NCBI RefSeq assembly: GCF_900445235.1
Contig: NZ_UFSM01000001.1
Location: 4,913,501-4,977,500, forward strand
Reading direction: 5' to 3'
From: Aminobacter aminovorans
Lineage (GTDB): Bacteria > Pseudomonadota > Alphaproteobacteria > Rhizobiales > Rhizobiaceae
DNA: 64,000 nucleotides
Shown: one piece after another, positions 63,258 through 64,000 of the stretch
How the letters are laid out: the number at the start of each line of letters is the position of its first letter
Numbering within the stretch: position 1 is the first letter of the stretch
Notes under the pieces: model-generated
What the model was told of the DNA's origin: nothing
The model's input: only the letters and a program-made list of their open reading frames with translations
Database searches by the model: none
Position numbers and translations under genes: made by a program

Positions 63258-64000
63258 CTAAGGCCGCCGGAAGCTTGTCGGCCCACCATAGAGGTAACCG
63301 ATGCGGTCAATGGCCTGGCGCAGGCCTTCGTGGGCAACGGTCATGGTATGGCCGTTGGCGTGGATCATGTTCTCGGCATCGGTCATGATCGCGACATGGC
63401 CTTTCCAGAAAACGAGGTCGCCACGCCTGAGCCGCGAAAAATCGGCGCCGGCATCGACCGGGGTGCCGAGCGAGGCTTCCTGCATGTCGGAGTCGCGCAG
63501 GACGTTGCGGCCGGTCATGCGCATCGACAGCTGGACGAGGCCCGAACAATCGATGCCGAAGGCACTGAAGCCGCCCCAGAGATAGGGCGTATCGTTCAGC
63601 CTTTCAGCAACGGCGACGAAATCGTCCGATGTGGTGCCGAGCGGCGCCAGGTGCTGCAGTACCAACGCCTCGCCCGATGGCAGGAGCCCGTAGCGGGTGC
63701 CGCGCGTTTCGGCAAAGCCGGTGACCGTGACCTGCGAGCCGATGGACAGCTGGCCGCTGCGCGGGAACTTCATGTCAGGGCCAGGATAGATGAAAGTGCG
63801 CGAGGCAGCGACGACATGGGTCGGTTCCGTGCCACGCGGTGCCAGGTCGCCCGACGAGACATAACCGACATAGCCGTCGCGCTCGGCCTGGAGCCAGGCA
63901 AAACCTTCTGTTTCGTCGAAGACAACGACCTCGTCGCCGTAAAGCAGCTGGGTGTTGAGGGCGGCATCAGGGCGCGGCGCCTTGCGGACGTCGGCGACCG
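63258..64000 (-). CDS. NlpC/P60 (C40) peptidase with SH3-like domain; N-terminus beyond the right edge
   Basis: The frame is open to the window edge, giving at least 246 residues. An SH3-like segment comes first (LLYGDEVVVFDETEGFAWL, GYVGYVSSGDL). The NlpC/P60 domain has the catalytic Cys in FGIDCSGLV, the His in GHVAIMTD and HANGHTM with the third residue. Such enzymes cut gamma-D-Glu-diaminopimelate bonds in wall peptides. An internal ATG at 63773 would remove the SH3 part and is not the start. Localisation cannot be judged without the N-terminus. Confidence 0.9.
   Translation of the reverse strand, partial: VADVRKAPRPDAALNTQLLYGDEVVVFDETEGFAWLQAERDGYVGYVSSGDLAPRGTEPTHVVAASRTFIYPGPDMKFPRSGQLSIGSQVTVTGFAETRGTRYGLLPSGEALVLQHLAPLGTTSDDFVAVAERLNDTPYLWGGFSAFGIDCSGLVQLSMRMTGRNVLRDSDMQEASLGTPVDAGADFSRLRRGDLVFWKGHVAIMTDAENMIHANGHTMTVAHEGLRQAIDRIGYLYGGPTSFRRP

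Overview
The window is a GC-rich chromosomal segment of an alphaproteobacterium, most probably a Rhizobiales member of the Mesorhizobium/Aminobacter/Phyllobacteriaceae type. The main reasons are the gene neighbourhoods: rpmH-rnpA-yidC...engB...argB, dapD...dapE, truA/fmt/def, ffs-dnaX-ebfC...recR, and cytochrome c/kdsB/pheA. Protein composition and the intergenic palindromic repeats also fit. It is mostly core chromosome. No phage, plasmid, integrase, transposase, CRISPR array or rRNA was seen.

Layout. 1-6.1 kb: the end of an ABC exporter, an aldehyde dehydrogenase, a beta carbonic anhydrase, a small exported peptide, an amino-acid-binding-like protein, two tandem tRNA-Arg(ACG) genes and an orphan sensor kinase. 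6.3-14.7 kb: the rpmH-rnpA-yidC ribosome/membrane-insertion cluster, then an acetyltransferase coupled to engB, and argB. A redox/stress block sits between engB and argB: an ABM monooxygenase behind a SoxR-type box, a Tat-exported MsrB, a fasciclin protein and an ECF sigma/anti-sigma pair. 14.8-23.4 kb: a VWA protein, an Lrp regulator divergent from phhA, two exporters, a diguanylate cyclase, a HAD nucleotidase coupled to a DUF817 membrane protein, and a LOG-family protein. 23.5-30.8 kb: dapD and dapE (lysine/diaminopimelate) with two DUF805 proteins, unknown membrane proteins, a ketopantoate-reductase-like enzyme and a second GGDEF protein between or beside them. 30.8-38.2 kb: an MFS/AsnC divergon, truA, GNAT, fmt and def, then rmuC, a GFA protein and a cation efflux protein.

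38.3-42 kb: a guanidine-II riboswitch controlling a sugE/Gdx guanidinium exporter, a charged coiled-coil protein and two LLM flavin oxidoreductases. 42-48.7 kb: an MltB-type lytic transglycosylase whose first codons are interrupted in frame by a palindromic repeat, then recR, a SleB-like lipoprotein, a zinc alcohol dehydrogenase, ebfC, dnaX and the 4.5S SRP RNA. 48.7-53.2 kb: DUF1772, HIT, nudC, a kinase-like protein, pheA and kdsB. 53.4-62.9 kb: a membrane cytochrome c, a complete YejABEF-type peptide importer with two tandem binding proteins (one Sec-type and one Tat-type leader), and a GhrA-type reductase. The right edge holds a second copy of the palindromic repeat and the 3' part of an NlpC/P60 peptidase gene.

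The strongest observations are the in-frame palindromic element in the lytic transglycosylase, the SoxR-type box before the ABM monooxygenase, the guanidine-II riboswitch before sugE, and the ECF sigma/anti-sigma/fasciclin module with a matching promoter. I found no clear evidence of a wholly new multi-gene defence or mobile system. Start sites were chosen by ribosome-binding site and family length. All family assignments come from motifs read by eye, without database searches.
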